A stretch of DNA of 64,000 nt from Macrococcus bovicus (GTDB lineage: Bacteria > Bacillota > Bacilli > Staphylococcales > Staphylococcaceae), in contig NZ_SCWF01000006.1 of assembly GCF_004359575.1 (NCBI RefSeq), positions 1-64,000 on the forward strand, read 5' to 3'. Both the position numbers and the translations under genes were made by a program. Positions 16,713 to 25,469 of the stretch are shown piece after piece (the first letter of the stretch is position 1; the number at the start of each line of letters is the position of its first letter). Below the pieces are notes generated by a model, which made no database searches, was not told the DNA's origin, and worked only from the letters and a program-made list of their open reading frames with translations.

Positions 16713-17855
16713 ATGTTAGTAACGAAACAACGTATCACCCCTCAGTTCGACCCCTGGGAAGCTTATAATGAAGTGGAGAAATACGGCGAAAACAAGCTCT
16801 CAAATATCGAGTTCACGACGACGACCCTCTGCAACATGCGCTGTGCACACTGTGCTGTCGGCTATACCTTGCAGGTGAAGGATCCAGATGTCCTGGATAT
16901 GGATCTCATTTTAAGAAGACTCGATGAAATCCCTCATCTCTCTACCATCAGTGTGACCGGTGGTGAACCGATGTTCTCCAGAAAATCCATTAGAGAAACG
17001 GTTAAACCGCTGCTGACATACGCGCAGAAACGAGGCATCTACACGCAGATGAACTCCAACCTCACCATGCCTTATGACCGTTACGAAGATGTCTTCGATC
17101 TGGTCGATGTCATGCATATCTCACACAACTGGGGCACAGTTGATGAATTCGCTGAAGTCGGCTTCCATGTCATGGAGAAGAAGCCACCTCTTGCCGCCCG
17201 CTACAGGCTCTACGAACAGATGATTGAGAATGCGCGCAGATTATCAGAAGCAGGGATGTTCGTGTCAGCAGAAACCATGCTCAATAAGAATACTCTGCCT
17301 TACCTTGAGAAAATCCACAATGAAGTGGTGCACGACATGAAATGCGCTCGGCACGAGATTCATCCGATGTATCCTTCAGATTTCGCTTCCGATATGAATG
17401 TCCTGACGCTCGATGAGATGAAACAGGCCATCCGTCATTTGTTGTCATTGCGCGATAAAGAGACCTGGATGCTGTTCGGCACACTGCCCTTCTTCCCGTG
17501 CTCAATGAATGAGGATGATCTGCAGCTGCAGGAAACATTGCACATGGACCCCACCATAACGGTCAGAAATGACCCTGACGGTCGTTCACGGCTGAACGTC
17601 AATGTCTTCACCGGTGATGTCATCGTCACGGATTTCGGTGATGAGACGGGTACGATCAATAATATCAAGACACATTCACTGCAGTCTATCTATGATCAAT
17701 GGCAGCAGAGCGCGCTGAATAAGCAGCTGAACTGTCATTGTGCTCCCGTTAAATGTCTAGGGCCGAACTTACTCGTCAAGAATATGTATTATCCAGGCGT
17801 TGACTTCAAGGAACGTGAACAGGCGATGCATGAACAGCTGAATAAACGCCACTAA
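16713..17855 (+). CDS. yfkAB: Radical SAM protein YfkAB
   Basis: A 380-residue radical SAM enzyme. The SAM-cluster motif is C40-x3-C44-x2-C47 (CNMRCAHC), followed by the SAM-binding VTGGEPMFS. Near the C terminus lies CHCAPVKC (about 341-348), the CxCxxxxC motif that defines the YfkAB family and may hold a second cluster. The substrate is unknown. AGAAGGA precedes the ATG. A strong promoter with a Fur-family-type palindrome lies just upstream. The gene is monocistronic: it diverges from the small 51-residue gene and ends in a terminator shared with yfhO. Confidence 0.9.
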   Translation: MLVTKQRITPQFDPWEAYNEVEKYGENKLSNIEFTTTTLCNMRCAHCAVGYTLQVKDPDVLDMDLILRRLDEIPHLSTISVTGGEPMFSRKSIRETVKPLLTYAQKRGIYTQMNSNLTMPYDRYEDVFDLVDVMHISHNWGTVDEFAEVGFHVMEKKPPLAARYRLYEQMIENARRLSEAGMFVSAETMLNKNTLPYLEKIHNEVVHDMKCARHEIHPMYPSDFASDMNVLTLDEMKQAIRHLLSLRDKETWMLFGTLPFFPCSMNEDDLQLQETLHMDPTITVRNDPDGRSRLNVNVFTGDVIVTDFGDETGTINNIKTHSLQSIYDQWQQSALNKQLNCHCAPVKCLGPNLLVKNMYYPGVDFKEREQAMHEQLNKRH

Positions 17856-17889
17856 AAAAACGAAGTGAAATCTTTTCACTTCGTTTTTT
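17855..17889. terminator. Bidirectional terminator of yfkAB and yfhO
   Basis: 16-bp perfect stem (17855-17870 with 17874-17889), three-base loop, A/T tracts at both ends. It overlaps the last base of yfkAB and the stop codon of yfhO (17876-17878). Confidence 0.93.
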
Positions 17890-20422
17890 GATGTATACGC
17901 TGCAGCCATAATGCAGTTGACAATAAGCCGATGAGCATGATCACCAGTCCCCATTTCAAATACGGCGGTGTATATCGGATGATGACCTGCTTATCATGCG
18001 GCTTGACGTCTACCCCGGTCATCAAGTAGTTGACCGCTTCGACCGGACGTTCCTTGCCATCCACATAGGCAGTCAATCCTGTCGTGTAAGGCATGGGCAG
18101 TACAAGTGTTCCCTTGTCACCTTGCAGGTCGACCGAGAATCCTTTCTTTTCTTTCTTGAAGGTCAACGGCTTCTTCTGATACTTTGCGTAAGCCTGACGT
18201 AGCTGCTGATAATCTTCCCCCTGGACGGACCTGAGTTCGACGTGATAGGTGCCTTTCGGGAAAGTGATGCGGATGGTTTCTGCTGCCTTTACATTCATCA
18301 CCGCATCTTTGGCGCGACGTCTATATTTATACTTTTTCTTTGGTTTCATCACTTTCTTCTCATTGACCTGTACATAGAAATCCCGGTCTTCAGGCACGAT
18401 GATATCGGCCTTCATGGTCAGATAGAGTTCGGTATACGGCTGAATCTTGCTGCGGTCAAACGCCAGCACAAGACCACCGCCATCTTCTTTGACATCAAGT
18501 GTCCGGCCCTTGTAGTCAGCATGGTCGGTCGACAGCTTGGCATAAGGGAGTAAATCCGGCACTTGGAAATGGCCAGCCGCTCCTTCTTCCTTAACCACTC
18601 CTGCCAGCATGGCGTGCTCACGTTCAAGCGCATTATGCAGGGAAGACGCGGCATATGTTTTGTCAGCCACTCTGACACTAGGTAATGGATAAGGATTTTT
18701 CAGCACAGCGTAGCGCTTTGCAGCCACGAAATCATCCATCTGCTTAAACAGAGGAGAGGCATCCGGTTCCGCTGTGATATAGTGGTCGACATTCAGGAGG
18801 CTGGCCAGATTTTCTCGTCCTGATAGACGCGCATAATAACTGTTCTTCTGCTTATCCTGCGCGATCTGTAAATCATCTTCGTAGAATTCAAGAATCTTCT
18901 TATCAAAAATACTGGAGTAGAGCATCGTGCCGTTGTAACCGTAATACATCGGTGTATTAACAGATGAATTATCATTCAGACTGATGCGTCTCATATCATC
19001 TGGCTGCGCATTCTTTAACTGATCAATTTCCTGCTGCATCTTCCTGTTATAGACATCGGCGTAAAAATAATCTGCCGTCTTAAAATACGGGTGCTGGACA
19101 CCGTAATGATAATCCTGAATCAGGGTCAGCTGGCAGAGTGCAGTAGCCAGAATGATCAGCGACCGCCATCTACCGGTCGGGTTCTTCAAGTAAAACACCA
19201 TCATCATGACAATAAGCGGTATATAAAGAATCCAGTAATCGAACTGTTGCAGCAGCAAGGCCGAGATCAGCACAACCAGGATGATCGGGCAGGCAGCGAG
19301 CAGCAGTTCACGCACCGTCAGTTCAGCAAGATGCTGGATGAACAATGCGGCCAGTATGGCCGTTGAGAATGCCAGAATATAGACCCATCTGCGCTGCGGC
19401 ATGGAGAAGCCGTTGAACATACTGCCGACAAACGGTGTCAATGAACCGAGCATCAAGATCCACGTAGCGACAGCAAACAGCTTATAGTAGTAATAACGGT
19501 ATAATTTAAAGGAAAAGAGCGCAATGACAGCTACGAAAATAACGACGAGATGGAAACCACCGTAGAAGATGTTATTATTTGATGACCATTCAATCAACAG
19601 CGGCACATTCAACTTCTCGAGCGTCCGGTCATTGTTGATAAAAGAAGTAACGCCGGCGATAAAACCGATATTCCCGACCATAAAACCGATCACCGCTGCC
19701 GCCACTGTCTGCAGCACAGCCTGCGGTCTCGTTAAGCGGTCATCATGATGACGTCGTATCACTCTGAGCAGAAAATAGATGCCTACTGCAATCATTTCGT
19801 AGTATGCCAGATAGAAATTGGAGAATACCGTCACGGCGATACTCATAATCAATATAAACGGCCTGCCTTTTCTAAGCAGCCGCTCGAGTCCTAATATAGA
19901 GAGCGACAGATAGATCATGACATCACTGAAAAATGACCATGTATAGGTGAAGTAATAAAAGATGGTCGACCAGCTGTAAAGAATGGCCGCCAGTAAAGCC
20001 GGCCTGTTTTTAAGCCCTATCTCCTTTGCAGCGTAATACATCGCGACAAATACCAAGCTACATTTCAGAATGGCTGTCACATATTGCATATGAATCATCT
20101 GGGTGATGACATCTGCATGATTGAACAGCTGATAGACAGCCAGCAGCAAGAAAGTGATATAAGAGACGAGCGATGTGGCATAGTAATAACTGAGGCTGGT
20201 AAAGTAATCGCCCCCCAGACCGAAAGAAACATCATAGAATGTCCTGGATTCCTTGAAATGTTCGTAGAGATAGACCTGAAACGGAATCATCTGCTTCATG
20301 CCATCACCTTTACCGATATAGAGCACACCATTTGCCACATAGCGATAAAGGTCCGGCAGATAAAAAATCAGACTCATTAAGAGTGCAATCGCTGAGATTG
20401 TCATAAAACGTTTTAACATCAT
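17876..20422 (-). CDS. yfhO: YfhO-family membrane protein
   Basis: An 848-residue YfhO-family (PF09586) protein with about a dozen membrane helices in residues 1-440, a large extracellular part (about 440-815) and one final helix before a short basic tail. The fold is of the GT-C glycosyltransferase type, with acidic residues in the first loop after helix 1 (GKGDGMKQMIPF). In Bacillus subtilis YfhO is needed to glycosylate lipoteichoic acid, so a similar envelope glycosylation role is inferred. GAGGG lies five bases before ATG-ATG; either ATG may be used. Confidence 0.85.
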   Translation of the reverse strand: MMLKRFMTISAIALLMSLIFYLPDLYRYVANGVLYIGKGDGMKQMIPFQVYLYEHFKESRTFYDVSFGLGGDYFTSLSYYYATSLVSYITFLLLAVYQLFNHADVITQMIHMQYVTAILKCSLVFVAMYYAAKEIGLKNRPALLAAILYSWSTIFYYFTYTWSFFSDVMIYLSLSILGLERLLRKGRPFILIMSIAVTVFSNFYLAYYEMIAVGIYFLLRVIRRHHDDRLTRPQAVLQTVAAAVIGFMVGNIGFIAGVTSFINNDRTLEKLNVPLLIEWSSNNNIFYGGFHLVVIFVAVIALFSFKLYRYYYYKLFAVATWILMLGSLTPFVGSMFNGFSMPQRRWVYILAFSTAILAALFIQHLAELTVRELLLAACPIILVVLISALLLQQFDYWILYIPLIVMMMVFYLKNPTGRWRSLIILATALCQLTLIQDYHYGVQHPYFKTADYFYADVYNRKMQQEIDQLKNAQPDDMRRISLNDNSSVNTPMYYGYNGTMLYSSIFDKKILEFYEDDLQIAQDKQKNSYYARLSGRENLASLLNVDHYITAEPDASPLFKQMDDFVAAKRYAVLKNPYPLPSVRVADKTYAASSLHNALEREHAMLAGVVKEEGAAGHFQVPDLLPYAKLSTDHADYKGRTLDVKEDGGGLVLAFDRSKIQPYTELYLTMKADIIVPEDRDFYVQVNEKKVMKPKKKYKYRRRAKDAVMNVKAAETIRITFPKGTYHVELRSVQGEDYQQLRQAYAKYQKKPLTFKKEKKGFSVDLQGDKGTLVLPMPYTTGLTAYVDGKERPVEAVNYLMTGVDVKPHDKQVIIRYTPPYLKWGLVIMLIGLLSTALWLQRIHQKTK

Positions 20423-20481
20423 TTGGCCCTCGGGTTCTGTCTATTTTTTCCTTTGTCATTATAACAAGAAATATCCTATAA

Positions 20482-20517
20482 ACAAAACGACACCAGTAAA
20501 CCATTGTTTACTGGTGT
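20482..20517 (-). terminator. Terminator of the thioesterase gene
   Basis: 12-bp stem (20490-20501 with 20506-20517), four-base loop, followed on the minus strand by CGTTTTGTTT. Confidence 0.8.
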
Positions 20518-20521
20518 GTCA

Positions 20522-21034
20522 TCAGGTATAAAGCTTGGTGGAAAAAAAGTTCAGCAGCTCCTTGCTGTAGACAGAACGTTCTTTTCGTTTGACGGCTCGT
20601 TCAGCGCCGGATTGATTCAGCCATCTCTGATCATCATCTTCCGCATAGACTTCCGGCACCTGAACCGGCTGATTATGCACATCAAGCGCCACAAATGTCA
20701 GAAAACTGACCGCAGCCAGTTCCTTTCGGCCCTCCAGAATATTCTCTGCGATGACTTTCGTGAACACTTCCATCGAAGAGTTACCTGTATAAGTCACCAG
20801 CGCCACGAGTGAAACGATATCACCCGGCCGGATGGGTTTGACGAAGTCCACTGAGTCAGTTGAAGCAGTCACAACCGAATGTCCGCAATGCCTCGTTGCC
20901 GCAATAGAAGCGACATCATCTATCATCGCCATCAGTTTGCCGCCGAACAAAGTATTGTGATGATTGGTATCAGACGGGAAAACCTGCTGTGTTTTCACCG
21001 TTCTGGATTCAGACATTGATTTTCTTTCTCTCAT
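20522..21034 (-). CDS. Acyl-CoA thioesterase (YkhA-type hotdog)
   Basis: A 170-residue single-hotdog acyl-CoA hydrolase. The signature NHHNTLFGGKLMAMID holds the active-site Asn and Asp; STDSVDFVKPIRPGD is also typical of this family. It hydrolyses acyl-CoA thioesters in the cytoplasm, probably as a hexamer. I use the ATG at 21032-21034 (AGGAG, spacing 7); a second in-frame ATG upstream overlaps that ribosome site. It is the last gene of a minus-strand run with the small membrane protein and aminopeptidase. Confidence 0.9.
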   Translation of the reverse strand: MRERKSMSESRTVKTQQVFPSDTNHHNTLFGGKLMAMIDDVASIAATRHCGHSVVTASTDSVDFVKPIRPGDIVSLVALVTYTGNSSMEVFTKVIAENILEGRKELAAVSFLTFVALDVHNQPVQVPEVYAEDDDQRWLNQSGAERAVKRKERSVYSKELLNFFSTKLYT

Positions 21035-21099
21035 CAGTTTTCTCCTCATTTGCTCTACAATAAAGGAGATAGTTTCCTACCTCCCCAGTTGTTTGTTAT

Positions 21100-21273
21100 T
21101 TAGTGTAAGTCATCTGCAAAGACTTTCTTCTCAAGTGCTTCTTCTGGTGTATCGATAATGTCGGCCTCTCTAGAATCGAAAGCGTGTCTTAAGAAGAACA
21201 TTAGCATGCCACCGAAAGCGAAAATCGAGAAAAGAAAGGCAATCACAATAAACCACATCATAGCTACTGACAT
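21100..21273 (-). CDS. Small membrane protein, 57 residues
   Basis: A short gene starting ATG TCA GTA (21271-21273) with AGGAGG eight bases upstream. The product has one membrane helix (about residues 5-28, ending GGMLMFFLR) and an acidic cytoplasmic tail ending FADDLH. I do not recognise a function. It lies between the aminopeptidase and the thioesterase, on the same strand. Confidence 0.75.
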   Translation of the reverse strand: MSVAMMWFIVIAFLFSIFAFGGMLMFFLRHAFDSREADIIDTPEEALEKKVFADDLH

Positions 21274-21328
21274 GTTCAGCCTCCTGCTCTTAACAATATA
21301 GAATTATCATATCATTATCTATTCAAAA

Positions 21329-22564
21329 TTAAAACGCCCAATTACCATTTATAAAAATAGGTTCCTCGTGACCTTCTGCTGTAATCCCGCTGATATTCAT
21401 CTCCGCATTACCGATCATGAAATCTTCATGTGTAATCGACTGATTGAGACCCGCCGCATCAAGCTCAGCGTCCGACATCTCTTTACCGCCTTCTAAACAG
21501 AACGGATAAGCAGAACCGAGGGCCAGGTGACAGGAGGCATTCTCATCAAACAATGTATTGTAGAAAAGCGTCTGACTGTTAGAGATAGGAGAGTCATGCG
21601 GGACAAGTGCCACTTCACCCAGCTGGACAGCATTCTCATCAGACTCAAGCAGACCCTTTAAAATGTCATGGCCGACTTCAGCATGATAATCGACGACTTT
21701 ACCATCCTTGAAGGTCAAGCTGAAGTTGTCGATGATATTCCCGCCGTAGCTGAGCGGCAGAGAATTTCTGACCGTGCCGTTGACCTGATCCTGATGGGGT
21801 ACGGTGAACACTTCTTCAGTCGGCATGTTCGCCATGAATTCAACACCGGCCGCACTGACCGAAGAAGCACCGCACCAGATGTGGCCCTCAGGCAGGCCAA
21901 TCGTCAGGTCTGTGCCTGGTGCACTATACTTCAATGCTTTGTACGCCTTCTTATTTAAGTAATCTGCTTTCAGATGAAGCGTATGGTTATGGTCTTGCCA
22001 TGCTTTAACTGGATCCTGCTCGTTGGCACGGACAGTGTAAAGCATTAAATCGAGGAGTTTGTCCACCGCTTCTTCCTCAGATAGGTCAGGAAAGACGAGT
22101 TTCGCCCAGGCTTTTGACGGATACGCAGCAACCGTCCATGCAAACTGGTCAGACTGCATCATGCGCATATATTCGCGGAAAGCATTACCGTTTGCACGCA
22201 TCATAGCGCTCACTTTATCCGGATCAGCATCTTTCAGGTTCTCAGGGCTTGAAGAAATCAGTGCCAGTTGTGCAGCGCCGTCCTTGGCATAATCCATGCG
22301 CTCATCGACCACATACTGCGGCACCGACTCAAATGCTTCCTGCGGGCGGTACTGCAGGTTCAGCTGCGCCAGCCGGTCATCGCCGTAGCTGACTTTAACA
22401 TCCTCAGAACCTGCTTTATAGGCTTCCTCTACAACTAAATGCACAAATTCAGCCGCCTCTACCATCGCACGAATATACACTCGCTGCTTCGGCTGTACAT
22501 TCATCCCCACATGTACAAGAAGCTGTGCATATAATCTTAGTTTTTCCTCTTGGTTTGCAATCAT
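21329..22564 (-). CDS. ampS: M29-family metalloaminopeptidase AmpS
   Basis: A 411-residue thermophilic-type (M29) aminopeptidase that removes N-terminal residues from peptides with a two-metal centre. Metal-binding positions fall in MPTEEVF (near 250), LGEVALVP (near 315), the His of CHLALGSAY (near 345) and HEDFMIG (near 378). Length is normal. GGGGATT precedes the ATG. It follows yfkK by 21 bases and is probably co-transcribed with it. Confidence 0.92.
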   Translation of the reverse strand: MIANQEEKLRLYAQLLVHVGMNVQPKQRVYIRAMVEAAEFVHLVVEEAYKAGSEDVKVSYGDDRLAQLNLQYRPQEAFESVPQYVVDERMDYAKDGAAQLALISSSPENLKDADPDKVSAMMRANGNAFREYMRMMQSDQFAWTVAAYPSKAWAKLVFPDLSEEEAVDKLLDLMLYTVRANEQDPVKAWQDHNHTLHLKADYLNKKAYKALKYSAPGTDLTIGLPEGHIWCGASSVSAAGVEFMANMPTEEVFTVPHQDQVNGTVRNSLPLSYGGNIIDNFSLTFKDGKVVDYHAEVGHDILKGLLESDENAVQLGEVALVPHDSPISNSQTLFYNTLFDENASCHLALGSAYPFCLEGGKEMSDAELDAAGLNQSITHEDFMIGNAEMNISGITAEGHEEPIFINGNWAF

Positions 22565-22585
22565 GTTCTAATCCCCTTTTTTCAG

Positions 22586-22783
22586 TTATTTTCTCAGTTG
22601 GCCCAGCGCATCTGTGATCGCTGCGATTTCACTTGCTGATACATGGTCCCGTTTCATGACCATCTCATGAAGATCCTTTAAATCTTCCATTTTAGCATCA
22701 TCAATATCTTCCGCATTGATGACTCCTTTGTTGATCAGTTTCAATTTTGACATAATGTCTTCTAACATCGCTTCTTTAGTCAT
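22586..22783 (-). CDS. yfkK: YfkK family protein (UPF0435)
   Basis: A 65-residue helical protein of UPF0435/DUF1128 (MLEDIMSKLKLINKGVI... at the start, ALGQLRK at the end). Function unknown. GGAGGGCAG precedes the ATG. It is the first gene of the ampS run and diverges from ytxH. In S. aureus the low-molecular-weight phosphatase gene ptpA lies beside this gene; it is not present here. Confidence 0.87.
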   Translation of the reverse strand: MTKEAMLEDIMSKLKLINKGVINAEDIDDAKMEDLKDLHEMVMKRDHVSASEIAAITDALGQLRK

Positions 22784-22837
22784 AACTGCCCTCCGCTGTC
22801 ATTAAGCATAATTTCTGAAAAATCTCATCTGCAACAA

Positions 22838-22868
22838 GTTTACCACATAATATATTAGGATATATAAT
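22838..22868 (+). promoter_or_regulatory. Overlapping SigB-type and SigA-type promoters of ytxH
   Basis: SigB candidate: GTTTAC (22838-22843), 14-base spacer, GGATAT (22858-22863), each five of six matches. SigA candidate: TTACCA (22840-22845), 17-base spacer, TATAAT (22863-22868). YtxH-type proteins are often general stress proteins. Confidence 0.6.
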
Positions 22869-22905
22869 AGTATTATCCACACACTAACTTAATGGAGGAA
22901 TCATC

Positions 22906-23175
22906 ATGAATAACAAATTAATTCCTGGTATGCTGATCGGGGCTGCTGTAGGCGCTGCGGTCGCAATGCTCGACAGAAACACTCGTTCTTCTGTCAAAAC
23001 TCAAGTGAGCAATCTCAATGAACTACGTAAAAATCCATCTACTGCTAAAGATAAATTCGCAAGCATTAAAGATGAAATCATGTACTGGAAAGATCAGATC
23101 GAAGAAATTCGCCGCAACAATCCAGAACTTGAAAAAGCCATTCTTGAGACGAAAGATATGCTGACTAAAAAATAA
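22906..23175 (+). CDS. YtxH-domain stress protein
   Basis: An 89-residue YtxH-domain protein: a short glycine/alanine-rich hydrophobic segment at residues 5-22 (IPGMLIGAAVGAAVAML) and a charged helical remainder. It is probably anchored to the membrane. Members are general-stress proteins in Bacillales without known chemistry. GGAGG lies upstream of the ATG. It is followed by yihY after 36 bases, likely an operon ytxH-yihY-carbonic anhydrase. Confidence 0.82.
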   Translation: MNNKLIPGMLIGAAVGAAVAMLDRNTRSSVKTQVSNLNELRKNPSTAKDKFASIKDEIMYWKDQIEEIRRNNPELEKAILETKDMLTKK

Positions 23176-23211
23176 GAAATATTTCTACTTATATTATGAG
23201 GAGTGATTCAT

Positions 23212-24216
23212 ATGGCTGAAAAGCAGAAGAGCTCTTCTAAATTTTTGACTCAGGCGGCTGATCCGTCTGAGTCAAAAAATTTAGATGAGAGTTATGTCAA
23301 AACACAGAAGTTCCAGTCTAAAGAAGCAAAGAAAGAAGATGAGGAGCTTCACGTATCAAAAATCAACAAACCTGTTAAATACAAAGAGGACGGCAACTTT
23401 TTCCAGCGTCTCCTTTACCGTGTCGGAAAAGACGATGCATCCGGCTTAGCGGCTCAGCTGGCTTACTATTTCCTGCTGGCTCTTTTCCCGCTGCTTATCT
23501 TCTTATTGACGCTTTTACCGTTGTTTAACTTAAAACCAGAGACAATCACCAACATTATCGCGAGTAACGCGCCTGGCGATACCGCGGACACCATCAATAC
23601 CATCGTAAGTGATGTCATGGCCAACTCATCAGGCGGCTTACTGTCATTCGGTCTGATCGCTGCGTTATGGTCCGCTTCAAATGGTATGACTGCGTTAATG
23701 AATGCCTTCAATGTCTCTTATGAAGTAGAAGATGCTCGTAATCCGATTGTGGCTAAACTGCTTAGCGTCTTATTTACAATCATTATGATCTTAGTAGTAG
23801 CTATTACTTTAGCGCTGCCGGTATTCGGGGAACAGATCGGTAATCTGTTATTCGGTAAAATCGGTCTCGGTGAGCAATTTGTCTGGATTTTCAATATCGT
23901 CAAAGTCATCCTGCCTCTTCTTCTGACATTTATTGTCTTCACAACCTTATATGCGATTGCACCGAACATCAAACTGGCATGGAAATCAGTATTACCAGGT
24001 GCGTTATTCGCCACTGTTGCCTGGTTAGGTGCCAGCTATTTATTCGGACTTTACGTCAATAACTTTGCGAATTACTCTAAAACATATGGTAGTATTGGAG
24101 GTGTCATCGTTCTGATGACATGGTTATACCTGACTGGCTTCATCATCATTGTCGGGTCGCAGATCAATGCCCTGCTGCACCAGAAGAAGACAGGTCAGTT
24201 ACCTACTAAACGATAG
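23212..24216 (+). CDS. YihY/BrkB-family membrane protein
   Basis: A 334-residue YihY/virulence-factor BrkB protein (once misnamed RNase BN). About 65 charged N-terminal residues precede six membrane helices, with AAQLAYYFLLALFPLLIFL, the WSASNGMTALMNAFN motif and the GGVIVLMTWLYLTGFI end. Function is unresolved; an envelope or transport role is assumed. ATG at 23212 has AGGAG with spacing 8. It corresponds to yfkH of Bacillus. The stop codon overlaps the ribosome site of the carbonic anhydrase gene. Confidence 0.87.
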   Translation: MAEKQKSSSKFLTQAADPSESKNLDESYVKTQKFQSKEAKKEDEELHVSKINKPVKYKEDGNFFQRLLYRVGKDDASGLAAQLAYYFLLALFPLLIFLLTLLPLFNLKPETITNIIASNAPGDTADTINTIVSDVMANSSGGLLSFGLIAALWSASNGMTALMNAFNVSYEVEDARNPIVAKLLSVLFTIIMILVVAITLALPVFGEQIGNLLFGKIGLGEQFVWIFNIVKVILPLLLTFIVFTTLYAIAPNIKLAWKSVLPGALFATVAWLGASYLFGLYVNNFANYSKTYGSIGGVIVLMTWLYLTGFIIIVGSQINALLHQKKTGQLPTKR

Positions 24217-24225
24217 GAGACACTC

Positions 24226-24801
24226 ATGACACTATTAGAAGAAATCCTGAACTACAATGCGAAATTCGTTGAAGATAAGACCTATGAGAACTACGAAACT
24301 TCTAAAGTACCTGCAATGAAAGCCGTTATGCTGACTTGTATGGATACTCGCCTTGTTGAACTGTCCACTAAAGCTCTTGGATTTAAGAACGGTGATGTTA
24401 AGCTTGTCAAAAATGCAGGTGCCACCATCACTCATCCATACGGTTCTACGATGAGAAGCTTACTGGTCGGCATTTATGCACTCGGTGCTGAAGAAATCAT
24501 CATCATGGGACATAAAGACTGTGGTATGGGCGGTATCAATGTAGAAGAGGTCCTGAATACCATGAAAGACCGCGGCATCAAAGAAGAGACCATCTCAATT
24601 CTAAAGCATTCCGGTATAGATCTTGATCACTTCTTAGGCGGATTCTCAGATGTCAGAGAAAATGTACGCGCTAATATTGATCTCGTATATAACCATCCAC
24701 TATTCGATCAGAGTGTACCTGTCCACGGGCTCGTTATCGATCCGCATACAGGTGAAGTGGAACTGATTCAGAATGGCTACGACAAAGTAGTGGAAAAATA
24801 A
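24226..24801 (+). CDS. Beta-class carbonic anhydrase
   Basis: A 191-residue beta-carbonic anhydrase that interconverts CO2 and bicarbonate. Zinc ligands are C38, H96 and C99 (motifs CMDTR 38-42 and GHKDCG 95-100), with the catalytic D40-R42 dyad intact. It belongs to the short YtiB-like type. TAGGAGAC precedes the ATG, nine bases after yihY, so the two are co-transcribed. Confidence 0.93.
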   Translation: MTLLEEILNYNAKFVEDKTYENYETSKVPAMKAVMLTCMDTRLVELSTKALGFKNGDVKLVKNAGATITHPYGSTMRSLLVGIYALGAEEIIIMGHKDCGMGGINVEEVLNTMKDRGIKEETISILKHSGIDLDHFLGGFSDVRENVRANIDLVYNHPLFDQSVPVHGLVIDPHTGEVELIQNGYDKVVEK

Positions 24802-24810
24802 TACACATTA

Positions 24811-24837
24811 AAACCCGGTGCCTCAGGCACCGGGTTT
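24811..24837. terminator. Bidirectional terminator between carbonic anhydrase and vraR
   Basis: 12-bp GC-rich stem (24811-24822 with 24826-24837), three-base loop, one base before the vraR stop codon. Confidence 0.9.
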
Positions 24838-24838
24838 C

Positions 24839-25468
24839 TTACTGTTGATCAATCAGATGATGTTTAAAGGCGTAGATAACAGCCTGCGTTCTATCCTGCA
24901 CTTCCAGTTTGCTGAGGATATTGCTGACATGTGTTTTAACAGTCTTGATGGTGATATGGCTTGCATCCGCGATTTCCTGATTGGACATACCGCTGGCAAT
25001 CAGCAGCAGAATCTCCATTTCACGTTCTGTCAGCATATCATAGAGTTCTGCCTTCTGCTGCATTCGGTTACGCATCTTGGTCATCACTTCGGCCTCAAAG
25101 ACCGCTTCACCGTTATAGGTCTTCCTGACGACGTCCGCGATGCGGTCAGCGCTTGACGTTTTAAGGATGTAACTGTCTACACCCGCATCCAGTGCCGCGT
25201 AAACTTCTTTGTCATTGATAAAGCTGGTCAACATGATCACTTTCGTCTCTGGCATTGAGCTCTTGATTACAGCAGTGGCCTCGATTCCATTCATCTTGTC
25301 CATCACCATATCCATCAGGACTACGTCAGGTTGCAATGCCTTGGCTTTATCGATGCCTTCCTGACCATCACTTGCTTCACCGACCACTTCGATGTCCGGC
25401 TGTGTCGACAGAAAACTGGATATGCCTATTCTGACCATCTCATGATCATCTACGAACAACACTTTCAT
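24839..25468 (-). CDS. vraR: Cell-wall stress response regulator VraR
   Basis: A 209-residue NarL/LuxR-type response regulator. The receiver domain (1-120) has D7/D8, phospho-acceptor D53 in VLMDMVMD and K in YILKTSS; the C-terminal helix-turn-helix (about 145-205) reads [13 protein letters not shown] and [18 protein letters not shown], as in S. aureus VraR. Once phosphorylated by VraS it activates cell-wall synthesis genes when peptidoglycan synthesis is inhibited. ATG at 25466-25468 follows AGGAGG by six bases; the ribosome site lies in the end of vraS. Confidence 0.96.
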   Translation of the reverse strand: MKVLFVDDHEMVRIGISSFLSTQPDIEVVGEASDGQEGIDKAKALQPDVVLMDMVMDKMNGIEATAVIKSSMPETKVIMLTSFINDKEVYAALDAGVDSYILKTSSADRIADVVRKTYNGEAVFEAEVMTKMRNRMQQKAELYDMLTEREMEILLLIASGMSNQEIADASHITIKTVKTHVSNILSKLEVQDRTQAVIYAFKHHLIDQQ

Positions 25469-25469
25469 A

